Positions 12,098-22,225 of a stretch of 64,000 bases of DNA are shown here, one piece after another. Source of the stretch: Spizellomyces punctatus DAOM BR117 (lineage: Eukaryota; Chytridiomycota; Chytridiomycetes; Spizellomycetales; Spizellomycetaceae); the NCBI RefSeq assembly GCF_000182565.1, contig NW_015971545.1, positions 475,373 to 539,372 of the forward strand, given 5' to 3'. Within the stretch, counting starts at the first letter, position 1, and each line of letters starts with the position of its first letter. Below the pieces are notes generated by a model. The model searched no databases. It was given only the letters and a program-made list of their open reading frames with translations, and was not told the origin of the DNA. A program made the position numbers and the translations under genes.

Positions 12098-12990
12098 TCA
12101 TCCGTATTTTAAACCAGCACAAAATCCAACGATAAATGCACTAGCAAACGGTAGATCGGCTGTCAACCATCGCAGCACACTCTTGGACATCATGGTGACT
12201 CGGCTAGGCGGTACGTGGCCGTGCTCATCAGCACCCGCAACTTTGTTGAAGTACTTTTGACCTTTGGACCATTGAACAGTTATAAAACCCGCGTGGACAA
12301 GAAGCTACGGGCGAGTGGTTGGTATGATTTCAAACATGTTTCGCGAATGCCGTGAGCTTACCTGTAAGAGAACGAATCCAGCGCCAACCGCAAACGCCAC
12401 GAGCTTGCTAACCTTTTTGGTAAAGTATCCTGTACATATTCCCAATGCGCCCCCAAATGTCATGAGCTCAGGATTTGAGAACCACCTTGCTGGGGGAGAC
12501 GGAACTGTGTCATCCGCGTCCACTACTACTTCCTTTTGAGATGGATATGCTGAGAAAGGTTTTAATTCCTACTATGTCAGAAAATGTCGATGTCCGCATG
12601 GTGTGAGGTATACATACCCTTTGTTGGAGGAGATGGCGCTACCCAAACCGAAGCGGCAACGACTGCGCTGGTGCCTCCCAGAGCGGACAAAATCGCTGCC
12701 GTGAGAGATCTCGGTTTCTGACTCCGTCCTTCCTTTTGATCTTTGTGCGTTTCATGTCGCTGATTCTTCATTGGACATCGGGGCGCAACAAGGAGGTCAG
12801 GTGCAGAAAAGTGTATCGTTGCCCCTCTTCCGTGCAACGATCGTGAGCTTGAGAACATCAGCTGCGTCGTTGTCGCGCATGCTGCCCAGTGAGTTGACAA
12901 CGTTTTCTGCCCGCCGATTGCAGTTAGACGCTTCCCGGCTGACGCAACCAGATTGCTTGAAGTACACGTCCGTATCAAACTGCGGCCCAT
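12098..12990 (-). CDS. FUN14-domain mitochondrial membrane protein
   Basis: FUN14 family proteins sit in the mitochondrial outer membrane; animal FUNDC1 is a mitophagy receptor. The core exon (about 12523-12360) reads FGGALGICTGYFTKKVSKL then VAFAVGAGFVLLQ, the FUN14 signature. After an intron of about 60 bases the last exon (about 12299-12098) gives LLVHAGFITVQWSKG and ends with FIVGFCAGLKYG and a TGA, matching the family C-terminus. The first exon encodes a basic, Ser/Ala-rich leader (GRSLIRTCTSSNLVASAGKR) that looks like a mitochondrial targeting region, then a short hydrophobic stretch AILSALGGTSAVVAASVWV. The ATG at 12990 was chosen because it opens this leader; in-frame upstream start codons exist to 13068. 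An LC3-interacting motif is not obvious. Confidence 0.85.
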
Positions 12991-13641
12991 ATGGGGAGCA
13001 GCAATGGGAAAAAGGTTCATTTTGACAAAGCACCAGATAGATTTGCGTCCTTGCGTGAACGACTTCACTGTCGGCTCTGTCTATTTCAGGTGATGTTCCT
13101 GCTGGCGGAAACGCTCATTTGCTGCAACGTAAGAAAGACGAGAAATGGGCGAAGGTTGACTTGGCCGGTGACGTCATGATCTACCATTCTGGCGTCGAGT
13201 CGTTCCTCATCCTTTCACCTCTTCCACGGGCATATTGACCTGTCCTTTTATCTTCCCGCCGGTAATTGCCTCTTGGACGACATGAGCCCAGTACATGGCA
13301 CATCGGCCACATTACGCTGTCACGGTTTCAACGACGTGGTGGTCCCCAGGTGCGGAATGACAGCACGTCAACGGTCTGTTTGGAATCTGACTGACGAGGT
13401 AATAATTGTATTAAAGTCCGCAAAGCTCCCAAGGACCGCACTACTCTCATTGCCGATGCATTTTGTCTTGCCAGATTGAACATGCGTTCGTCCTCAGCGT
13501 CGCCCATGGTTGACACCACGTGATTGTAGCCACAAATATTGGTCCTCGGCTGGTACTGCTACAACCTGCATGACCTCAGCAATGTAATGTGAGTGGATTC
13601 CATCAGCGTTCCCCCATCGCCTTGATAGATCCTTTGAAAGG
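12991..13641. other. Interval with only unassigned short open frames
   Basis: About 650 bases between the FUN14 start and the acyl-CoA dehydrogenase start, presumably carrying both promoters. Two short frames look protein-like in composition: a minus-strand one from ATG 13507 (begins MGDAEDERMFNLARQNASAM, stop near 13328) and a plus-strand stretch at about 13090-13238 (contains HLLQRKKDEKWAKVDL). Neither matches a family I recognise and I could not splice either into a longer protein. Confidence 0.3.
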
Positions 13642-15393
13642 ATGAAGCTTCCGGCAAGTGCAAATCAAGGGTTCAAACAGGAGCCACCAGTACTGCAAAA
13701 CCAGTATGAAGATGACCCAGCCCTACAAGGGATCTTGTTTCATTATCTTCCGCATTCCGACTTTGAAGCTGTCACCGGTGATCTGAAGAATTTGGGTCAA
13801 CGTGCAATTACAGATATTCTGGCGCTCGGGGACAATGCTGAACAGCATCATCCCACTCTAACGCAGTATGATCATTGGTGCAGGCGGATAGATAAGTTAG
13901 AAACCTCAGAAGGATGGCGGGCTTTGAAAGGGGTTGCCGCGGAGGAAGGTTTGATTGCCATCGGATACGAGCGTAAGCTACGCCAGTTCAGCAGGGTTTA
14001 CCAGTTTGCAAAGTTGTACGTCGCTGGGCCCAGCATGGCAATGTATACTTGTCCCTTGGCCATGACAGACGGGGCCGCTCGATTGATAGAATTACATGGC
14101 ACACAGGATATGAAGGAAACAGCTTTCGCGCGCCTCACATCGCGCGACCCGGCAAAATTTTGGACCAGTGGACAGTGGATGACGGAAAGACCTGGCGGGT
14201 CGGATGTCGGGGGTACGGAAACAGAGGCAGTTAAATCCAGCGATGGCCGGGGTTGGCTTCTATCCGGTTTCAAGTGGTTTTCATCGGCCACCGATTCTGA
14301 TATGACTTTTCTACTCGCTCGTACACGAGACCAATCGACTGGTTCAGTAAAAGAAGGGTCGCGAGGGCTTTCTCTGTTCTACGCCAAGCTGCGCGACTCT
14401 GACGGTAACCTCAATGGAATCCGAGTGCATCGGCTCAAAAACAAATTCGGTACCAAGGCTCTCCCAACCGCAGAGCTGGAGCTAGATAATCTCCCAGGGT
14501 CCATGGTGGGGTCCGAGCATCGTGGTGTTGCCACCATTGCAGTGATACTCAACATCACTCGCATACACAGCGCGTTGTGCACGACCTCAAGCCTTCGCAG
14601 GTCGTACGCAATCGCGAAGAGCTACGCCGAGAAACGTGTAGTATTTGGAAAGTCGTTGTCAACTCAACCACTTCATCTTGCTACCTTGGCTGATATTGAC
14701 ATGACCTTGCGCGGCGCTATGCAGCTCTTTTTCTTTGCGGTACTACTCCTCGGAGAATCCGAATGCCATCCCGATGAGAGCCGTCGCGCCCTGTCCGGAA
14801 CACTGCTTCGCATTACAACACCTCTTTTGAAAATGTGGGTTTGTCACGAAGCGATGCCGGCTATAACAGAAGCCCTGGAAGCATGTGGTGGACAGGGCTA
14901 CATGGAAGAGACTGGAATTGCCCGTCAGCTTCGCGACGCCCAGGTGAACTCGATTTGGGAAGGAACAACAAATGTCCAAGCTCTAGACTTGTTAAGGATC
15001 GTGGGCCCAGTCTTTCCTGTGTACAGGAAGAAAGTGCTTGAACTTGTGAGCCACGAGTCGCTACTGAAACTGCCCGTGAGCGTGGTTAAGGATGCCTTGG
15101 ATTATGTTCAAAAGATAATCGTTGCCATGCAAAGTTGGGAAAGAGATCAACAGGAAGCAAAGGCCCGGTTGCTTGGATTTGCATTGGCGAGGATACTCAT
15201 TGGGGCCCTCCTTATCGATCATGGTGTTTATCTGCAAAGAGAGGGTCATGGTGATGCTGAGGCGAGCTTAGTATGCGCAAAACGCTGGTGCGCGAACGTC
15301 GGATTATTGGTAGGGCAATTGGATGCAGCACCACATTCGTCGAAGGAAGATTTGGTATTAGTATACGGAAAGAGTTCAAGGGCTATGCTTTAA
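13642..15393 (+). CDS. AidB-like acyl-CoA dehydrogenase, intronless
   Basis: 583-residue flavoprotein of the acyl-CoA dehydrogenase superfamily, nearest to the AidB/ACAD11-like branch. The N-terminal region (about residues 1-150) is the extended AidB-type segment. FAD/substrate motifs include QWMTERPGGSDVGGTETEA (about 180-198) and the C-terminal block EACGGQGYMEETGIARQLRD followed by NSIWEGTTNVQALDLLR, characteristic of AidB and ACAD proteins. Length fits the family (about 540-600). The C-terminus (SSRAML) is not a classical peroxisomal signal and no clear mitochondrial leader is visible, so the compartment is unknown. The exact substrate is also unknown; bacterial AidB is linked to alkylation stress. 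It is a single uninterrupted reading frame, unlike almost every other long gene here. Confidence 0.9.
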   Translation: MKLPASANQGFKQEPPVLQNQYEDDPALQGILFHYLPHSDFEAVTGDLKNLGQRAITDILALGDNAEQHHPTLTQYDHWCRRIDKLETSEGWRALKGVAAEEGLIAIGYERKLRQFSRVYQFAKLYVAGPSMAMYTCPLAMTDGAARLIELHGTQDMKETAFARLTSRDPAKFWTSGQWMTERPGGSDVGGTETEAVKSSDGRGWLLSGFKWFSSATDSDMTFLLARTRDQSTGSVKEGSRGLSLFYAKLRDSDGNLNGIRVHRLKNKFGTKALPTAELELDNLPGSMVGSEHRGVATIAVILNITRIHSALCTTSSLRRSYAIAKSYAEKRVVFGKSLSTQPLHLATLADIDMTLRGAMQLFFFAVLLLGESECHPDESRRALSGTLLRITTPLLKMWVCHEAMPAITEALEACGGQGYMEETGIARQLRDAQVNSIWEGTTNVQALDLLRIVGPVFPVYRKKVLELVSHESLLKLPVSVVKDALDYVQKIIVAMQSWERDQQEAKARLLGFALARILIGALLIDHGVYLQREGHGDAEASLVCAKRWCANVGLLVGQLDAAPHSSKEDLVLVYGKSSRAML

Positions 15394-16042
15394 TTCCACT
15401 GCGAGGGGATCGCTGGTCAATATCTAGAGAGGTTACTAGTACTTTGGAATAATTTCTAGACGTAGCAATGGCTGCCGGTACTTTTGGATAGCGCTTGTGA
15501 CATCTGTCAAGCAAATGCTGGATCAGATCTCCTTCACAAATCCCAGCCCTGTTGGTGGATGGTTACCTAACATATGTCGACAATAACGATGGTCTTTTTT
15601 GGTTGGGGGCAGGTCGTTTCTCCTACCCTCGCGCTAAGTTCATCCAAACATATGCATGTGCAATTGCTGTGGATCTGGAATTTTGTCAAACAGTCCATCG
15701 GAGGAACAAGCAGATGCCAAGGATACCGGGATGGCTGATGCTATGATGTCGCTTACCAGTCATGAGTTTCTCCCAACAGGTAAAGAACGGGGCCTTGAGA
15801 TCCATTAGAAAGGAGATCAGAGAGGTGAGGTGGATGAGATCACTCACTCGGATCAGGCCTGTTGTCGTCGACAGTGGGGAACTATTTGAAGACGATCAAC
15901 GAGCTTTTGTAAACACAGATCAAACGTTTCGTCGATTCACCAAAGTTTGTTACGCCACTCTAATGGAGCTCTAGTATTGCAAACAAAAACAGACGATGTA
16001 CATGCATACATAAATTAAACAACAGCGAAAGAAACCACAATC
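15394..16042. other. Convergent intergenic interval
   Basis: About 650 bases between the 3' ends of the acyl-CoA dehydrogenase and mS35 genes. It must hold both 3' UTRs. Short frames on the plus strand have no recognisable content; I see nothing else. Confidence 0.4.
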
Positions 16043-16892
16043 TCAGGCGACATTCATCTTTGGTTTCGCAGCTCCGGCTTTCTTGGGACGAAGCCACTCT
16101 TTTGGGAATTCGAGATTCGCACGACGAGGTTTGACGTGTCGCAGATCCAATGGTACATCTGTGAAAGCATCTTTCTCATCCTACGCAAAATAGGCTTCAT
16201 GAGCACCAAACGACGAGATTCGCAGCATATACAGCGGCGTCCTACCTTTGCCTCATTCACCATTCCATTCAACAACTTCACCAACCCAATCCTATTCATC
16301 TCGCGATCCACCTCTGCGTTCCCAGTAGCAGCTACCTCACTTGTCTCCGCAGACACTGTAACCACATCGCTGTAAGGATCGTACTTGTCTCCAGCCAAAA
16401 GGAGAAATTTGTGACGTTGGGCAGGGGTCAACGGAAGTGTACCAACTTTGACCTGAACGGTGACTTTGGTAGAGTAGGGTGGTGGCTGTGTGAAGTCATA
16501 TGTGTAGCTGTCGTAATAAGTTGTTACAATGTGGGATGTTGGTGGTGGTGTGAACGGTCGGTGTTTTCCTATGCAACCATATTTAGAGCTTGCCACCAAC
16601 ACATCAATATTCCGACAATTCAGCACCACAAACCTTTAAGCATTTCGACATCATTCTTCATCTTCAACAATAGATCCTTGGTCCACTTCGCAGTTTCTAC
16701 AAAGTCAAGTTCGTAGCGGTGCAATCCATCCGCGGCGGTATCCCCACTGAGTGCTACAAAATCATTTTCGTCACGACGCTCGGCACCCGTTTGTTTCTTG
16801 CGTGCATAACTGGCAAACGTTGTGGTAAAGTTCCGGCTAGGTGCACGGACGGCTTTGAGGGCCGGGAGAAGCTTCCTGTATGGGCGCATCAT
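16043..16892 (-). CDS. Mitochondrial small-subunit ribosomal protein mS35
   Basis: Structural component of the mitochondrial ribosome small subunit (mS35; MRPS35 in animals, Rsm24 in yeast). The start at 16892 opens a basic leader MMRPYRKLLPALKAVRAPSR, a good mitochondrial targeting sequence. The first intron joins EMLKG to KHRPFTPPPTSH. The conserved domain follows: STKVTVQVKVGTLPLTPAQ, then FLLLAGDKYDPYSDVVTVSAE, diagnostic for the S24/S35 mitochondrial domain. A second intron of about 60 bases precedes the last exon (DEKDAFTDVPLDLRH ... KAGAAKPKMNVA, stop TGA at 16043-16045). Total about 230 residues. The 3' end is convergent with the acyl-CoA dehydrogenase. Confidence 0.88.
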
Positions 16893-16949
16893 TGGGAGTG
16901 ACAGCTTGTCCAAAGATCCAACGTTGATTTCAGCGACCACCTATACCCG

Positions 16950-16968
16950 TTGCCATAGAAATTGGCAA
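16950..16968. promoter_or_regulatory. Inverted repeat TTGCCA-N7-TGGCAA upstream of mS35
   Basis: Perfect 6-base inverted repeat with a 7-base spacer, about 58 bases upstream of the mS35 start codon. The left arm lies within GTTGCCAT, the half-site of RFX-type X-boxes, but the spacer is longer than the classical 0-3 bases. A regulatory role is inferred only from position and symmetry. Confidence 0.3.
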
Positions 16969-17108
16969 TTTTACCTCTTTTAGTTCTAATGGAACAGCGA
17001 GATTAATCACAACCTAGCAGGAACGGTGCATTGATCGTAAATGGCAAATGTATTATAATAAAAATGTGATAAAAATACTGCAGTCTCCATAATTTATATT
17101 ATACATGA

Positions 17109-19653
17109 CTACATAAAATCAGCGGCCACCGCTCGTCGGGGGCTCTTGCGGTCTGGAGTCGGGGTGTTTTTTGAAGCACTACGCGCTGATTTGGGAGTCT
17201 TTTTCTTGCTCTGTGAGGATGTAGGGGTCTTCTGAGCTCCTTGTTTAGTCGATGGTTTACCCTGCGGAGTTATCGGATCTGGTGATTTCGTGGAGCTCTT
17301 CTCTGAGATTGCAGGGTCTTTGGCGGATGTTGTGTTGGATTGTTGCAGCAGCGTTGTCAGGAGCACTGAAAGCTGGGACGATTTTGCGGCTTTTGGGCTT
17401 TTCTTTGATGTCTTTCCTGGAGTTTCCTTAGACTCTGTCACAGTCCCATCCCGTTTTGGCGTCCCCTTAGGCGTTCCTTCCTCTACAGTTTCGTTCGCTT
17501 GAACGTCTTCGTGGGCCTTTTCCGTCCACACGGCCGATTTCAGCAAACTTTCGAGCTTCTTGGCCACTGGTGTAGCAAGCGCAGGTTTCAACACAGGCGG
17601 CGCGCTAGTTTCTGTCTTGCGAGAGGGGGTGCCTTCCTCCGCCACGGGCTCTTTTATGTCGAAACCTAAAGGATATATAAGTAAATAAAAGCGTTCTCGT
17701 GCTCTATACGCGACTACTCACTTTTGACCATGTTTTTCTCCATGACAAATTTTACAGATTTCCTGGGATCGGAGCTGGCAGTTGCTATGAGCAGTGTCTG
17801 TTTGGATCATAGTTTAAACATTCGAGCATTTGACGGTCGCCGCAACATCGCCTGCAACCAACCTTTTGGGTTTGTTTCGCAGGGACTGTCATCGCATTCT
17901 TTCCCGTCTTCTTTTGTTTCGATTGCGGTGTAACTTGGAAATCCATTAACTGTCAATATTCTAAAATGGTTCACAGCTGCTACATTGCTATTGCTTACCT
18001 GGACTCAGCTTTGGATCTATACTGTCTGTTACGGTTCCGGGCAGTGGAAGTGCACCGGTTGCGTCCTGGGTCTTCTTGGCTATAAAACACCAATGAGTCG
18101 ACGACCGACGCCACGCATGACATACAGGATCGACATACTTTTGGCCTTGGGTATCTTCGTGACCTTAACCTCCACCTTATACTGTTCAATTCCGTCCATC
18201 CCCTCGCCCGTTACGTCCACCCTCGCATCTGATGATTCTCCGTGCATATTTTCTTTGACATCCATCACCTGTGCCGTTTCATCTGCAGTCTCTGTCTTGC
18301 CCTTCTTTCCCTTCTTCTTTTTCTTCCTCGGGGAAGCATCCTCTTCGCTAGTGTCAACTGGCGCTGCTTTCCGCTTTGACCCCACGAGATCGTCATGTGC
18401 TCTTTCCTCACTCTTGGGTTCAGACTGGGCCTGGCCTTTGCCATTCACCTTCAAAGTAGCCGGACCAGCATCGATCAAATGGTCCGGCTTGCTTTTTGTT
18501 CCTTTGATGGCGCCTTTGGAGGTTTTCAACAGGCTCTCATCCACATCAATCTTCACAACTTTTGCATACGCTTTAAATAAGTGTTGCACTTTTGGTCGGT
18601 TTTTCACGAGGACATCGGAGCCTATTGCGATATCGAATATTCGCCGTCCAATTCGCTCGCAGTCAAACGGGAGAGAGGGGACGTCGTGATCCATCGCGCT
18701 GTCATCTGTTCAGAAGGCGAGTTTGATCCGTGTCCTCAGTCTATAAGTAGAGCAATGTTAAAACACTTACCTTTCGAAGTTTGATCGAGAATGTGCTCAA
18801 AAATATTTTCTCGGACCTTAGCGAAGACAACATCGTTTGCTGATTTGGATATGATATCAAAAAAGGGATCCAGTAGCTGAAAAACGGCGTCCGCAGTCGC
18901 CTAGGTCGAGTACATACGTCAGGCAACATCTGCGGCAAAGAATTTCTCTGTTATTTCTTACCTTTCCTCCAACTGCTCTCTGAAGTTCCTCCAGGTACAC
19001 TTCCGCGGTGTGGTACCTCAAAGAGTCTGGAGTTTTCAGATCGTTGAGCCTGGAGAACGCATTGATGAGATTACAAGAGCAATTCCTTCGGCCACACGAT
19101 ATCTGTCAAACATACTTCAAAGGTCCATTCTTCAAGATCTGCAGGTACTCCCCAACCACATCGGCATCCCACCCTTTGCTCTCCAAATACTTGAACCCGT
19201 AGAAATGGAATTTTCTCAACAACATATAGTACTTGTCCAATCTGTTCAATCACAATGAGCAACTCCCCATGTTCATTGATAAGAACAAGTTTTGCACCTC
19301 AGCCTGTCGATCCCATGCCAATCCGCAACGATTATAGTCCAAAACGCTCGAATATACCGCAAAACCGTGGACTGAGGTAAGTGGAGTGCTAGGCTAGCGA
19401 GCTTATCCGCCAGGTGCTGTTGAATGAGAGGCTTATCGGACATCCAGAAACCTTGCAGATACAAAGGTTATTCAATGCAACATGGTGAGCAAACAATTGA
19501 CCTGACTCAACTGTAGAAAAGTCCTTTCCAAAGTTTCAAGAGATCAAGATCCTTAATTTCTTCATTGTTTACCAGCCATTTCGTGAGACCTCTGACTGCC
19601 CGGTCGCGGATGCTCTTATCTGCAAGTGTATTGGAATTGAAAGCGCGAGACAT
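17109..19653 (-). CDS. RRP1: RRP1/Nop52 nucleolar ribosome-biogenesis protein
   Basis: Nop52/Rrp1 proteins are nucleolar factors needed for processing of the 27S/32S pre-rRNA that yields the large subunit RNAs. The start at 19653 gives MSRAFNSNTLADKSIRDRAV, matching the family opening (LA...RDRAV..L.KWL), continuing LDLLKLWKGLFYS. The next exons read FWMSDKPLIQQHLADKLASL, AFWTIIVADWHGIDRLR and a stretch with NEHGELLIV, all hallmark Nop52 blocks. Farther on (18694-18080) lies DVPSLPFDCERIGRRIFDIA, then a Lys-rich nuclear/nucleolar-type segment PRKKKKKGKKGK. The last exon (17645-17109) is a low-complexity Ser/Thr/Pro/Lys tail ending RRAVAADFM. Such a basic disordered tail is usual. At least seven introns; internal exon edges around 18750-19270 are approximate. 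Confidence 0.85.
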
Positions 19654-20089
19654 TAAAACAGAGGCGAGAACAAAAAAAAAACAAAAAGATCGCAATATGC
19701 ATTCAGCTGCGAACCTGTATGCGCAAGTTGCCTGCCAAACCCGCTCTGCATTCCTGAACCGTCCGTCATAATGTCCAGTATTCGGTACGGATGTCGTCAG
19801 AATATGGGCAGAATATCGGCAAGCAAATCAAAAAACATCCTTTGAGATAGCCAAAAAATCCCAACTTGTACGCATAACGTAACTGTGCCACCACTCAGCA
19901 AAAACAGTTAAAACGAATCGCTCAAACGATATTTTTTCTTCGATGCAGCTATACGATTAGCTTTTAACAATTTCTCGTATTTGAAAGTACAATAATAACA
20001 TCTAACGTAAGGTTCTATCTTACCACCTTATTCCAAACATCCATCAAATGGTTGTTCACACCAGAATGCCTCTATCATCATTCTACATC
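19654..20089. other. AT-rich interval between RRP1 and the desaturase
   Basis: About 435 bases holding the RRP1 promoter and the desaturase 3' UTR (both genes minus strand). An A-rich run occurs at about 19671-19688. I see no gene or strong motif. Confidence 0.4.
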
Positions 20090-21331
20090 TCATTGTCTTG
20101 ACTTTGCAGCCGCCGACAAAGCAGCAATCTTGCGGTCAACCACCATCTTACGCCCTTTCCGATGATCCTCATAGTCTCTCCCAACCCGAGACTGAGGTCC
20201 AATGTCCTTGGACAGTATAAACCGGACCAGCACCATTACCCACGACGTGTGATAGGCTAAAGTGTTGTAGAATTCGGGTGCAACATCCCGGACTTTCCGT
20301 AGATTACTCCATGGTACCTAAAACGACGCGTAGGCGGTCAGATTACAGAACACGTTATTGTCACAATAAAGGAGAAACAGCAAGCATACCTTGGTAAAAT
20401 CATGATGTTCGTTATGATATCCAATGTTCATGAATAGGTAATTCAAGCTTCCATAGTAGGAGTAAGTCTCTTGTCCATCGTCAAAAGTGAAGTGCTCTTG
20501 AATAAAGTGAGCCGCGGCAGGGTGAATGCCGTAGCCAAACCATAAGGATAGGAACAGATACAAGAAACCCCTTGGTCCACAGTAGATCCAGACAAGGGCA
20601 TCCGTCGTGATAGTGAACACCCAGTTATACAGTTCCCATCTAGATGGCCGCTTTTGCATTGCTGCCCCTCTCACTACGTACATCATCGGGTAAAAGAAGA
20701 GAAAGACGAACTTCAAGAGCGGATTGCCTCTGATCAGTTTCACTTCCCAATCAAGGGGAAGGTCCGGATCATGGCCAATGACGCCTTGGTAGGCGTGGTG
20801 CTCCAGGTGATACCGGCGGAAGGAGGCATAGATGGGGAACGGGATGCCAATGTTGGCCACGAGCCCTACCGCACGATTGATAGCCATTCCTTCCCCACAC
20901 AGACCATGGGTTGCTTCATGAATGATTACACCATAGACCTGTGTCAAGGACCCACCAACAATATACGTGCACGCAAGCATTCCCCACAAGGAGTCGGTCG
21001 CCACGCGCCCGAAATAGTACGCAAGGGCCACTTGGATGGAAGCGGTCAGCAAGGCAATCCACTTTGTAAGCGGTTCGTAGCCATATAGTGTTTTTATTTC
21101 GGGGTGGCTCTCCAGAATGGCAAGCTTTCGCTTAATATGCGGTTCGTCAAGGTCATCCTTGGCAATGTCGTCGTCCTTTCCTGGAATAGACCGGAGCCAG
21201 TCTCCCAGATAAAGAGGATGCCGACGGTCCAGCTGCTCTGTGCTTTCGTCTTTGGCACCTGCACCAGCTCTAGACCGAAGGTTCTCGGCCGCAGAGGCGG
21301 CTGATCTGAGCGCTGGTGTTGTGGAACACAT
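20090..21331 (-). CDS. DES1: Sphingolipid delta-4 desaturase (dihydroceramide desaturase)
   Basis: Introduces the 4,5-trans double bond into dihydroceramide, making ceramide in the endoplasmic reticulum. The three histidine boxes of membrane desaturases are present: HEATHG, HLEHH and HNEHH, with the DES1-type surroundings QVYGVIIHEATHGLCGEG and IGYHNEHHDFTKV. The N-terminal part (about 60 residues) contains HPLYLGDWLRSIPGKDDD and HIKRKLAILESHPEIK, typical of DEGS enzymes. Hydrophobic spans flank the boxes (WIALLTASIQVALAYYFG; LLKFVFLFFYPMMYVV). One intron of about 80 bases follows HDFTKV; the last exon carries PWSNLRKVRDVAPEFYN and ends in KSRQ. The start used is the ATG at 21331. About 380 residues, normal for the family. 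It diverges from phytochelatin synthase. Confidence 0.93.
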
Positions 21332-22225
21332 TGCCAAGCTTACTTGAGCTATACCGAAACGTGTTTGAATAACCTGCTACGTGCAAGAGCGTCCCAAGAG
21401 TTCTATAGGCATACCTTGGAGCAAAGTTGGCGGATCAGTGCCAAGAACGAGGAGTGTTCTGTGGGGATGGGAGGGGCTGAAAAACGAAAACGCTAAACGG
21501 CCAAGTGATTTTCACCCTTTTAAATACGCGCGGCCAACTTTAAGCCCCGCCCGCCAAGCCGAAAATGGTTACATTGGATCTGCAAGTCAAATTGACTTGA
21601 AATGACACATTTCTTCAGCGCTTTTGGGCATTTGCTCGCTGGGAATCCTCGAGGATTTGGACACCACATCTTTCGTCTACTTGAGTGAAGATGAACGCTT
21701 TTTGGTCGCGCAAGTGCCGAATGTGTTGCACATCCCCAATGGAGGGGAACTGCCGCCTAGAAGGCATTTTCCCCTAAAGGGCAACCCCGTTCAACGGGGG
21801 CTTCTGGCATTAGACAGGTCAAGCTTGACGGGCTCCATCTAGCACTGATCGCTCCCCGTAGCTGATTCCCCTCGAACTATGCTTTCGATTTTCGATTTCT
21901 GCTTGTTCCTTGATGATGAGCGATCCAAAGTTCAGGAAATGGATCGTGACAGGTTGCCACCACTTGAAAACCTCCTATTCCGGCATTTACCCGGTAGATG
22001 ACCTGACAGCCCTCTTTCAGAATGCTCTGAATGAGATGGACATGCCATTCAACAAGCGTGCAAATCCCTATTCAACCTGCTCTTCCTTCGCCATCGACCC
22101 TCAGAATGTTGCAAATTCCATTGTTTACATAAGCAGAACCAGTGCTTAGTAACCGAATAACCTTATCCACAGATCATAGATCCCAGGTAACTGCCGTGGG
22201 GAAACTTGAACTTTTTGTTGAGGAA
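21332..22225. other. Divergent upstream region of desaturase and phytochelatin synthase
   Basis: About 890 bases. It holds both promoters and a possible small gene at 21913-22149. A short inverted repeat, AACCCCGTT-CAACGGGG, is visible at about 21783-21799. No other supported feature. Confidence 0.35.
21913..22149 (+). CDS. Small unassigned open frame
   Basis: A 78-codon frame from ATG 21913 beginning MMSDPKFRKWIVTGCHHLKT and containing YPVDDLTALFQNALNEMDM. Its composition looks like real protein rather than a shadow frame, since nothing else is coded here. I recognise no family. It could be an upstream exon or an upstream open frame of the phytochelatin synthase transcript, which starts 77 bases farther on, or chance. 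Confidence 0.25.
   Translation: MMSDPKFRKWIVTGCHHLKTSYSGIYPVDDLTALFQNALNEMDMPFNKRANPYSTCSSFAIDPQNVANSIVYISRTSA

Noticed and set aside
21287-21337. Desaturase start at 21337
   Set aside because: That codon is TTG; the first ATG in frame is at 21329-21331.
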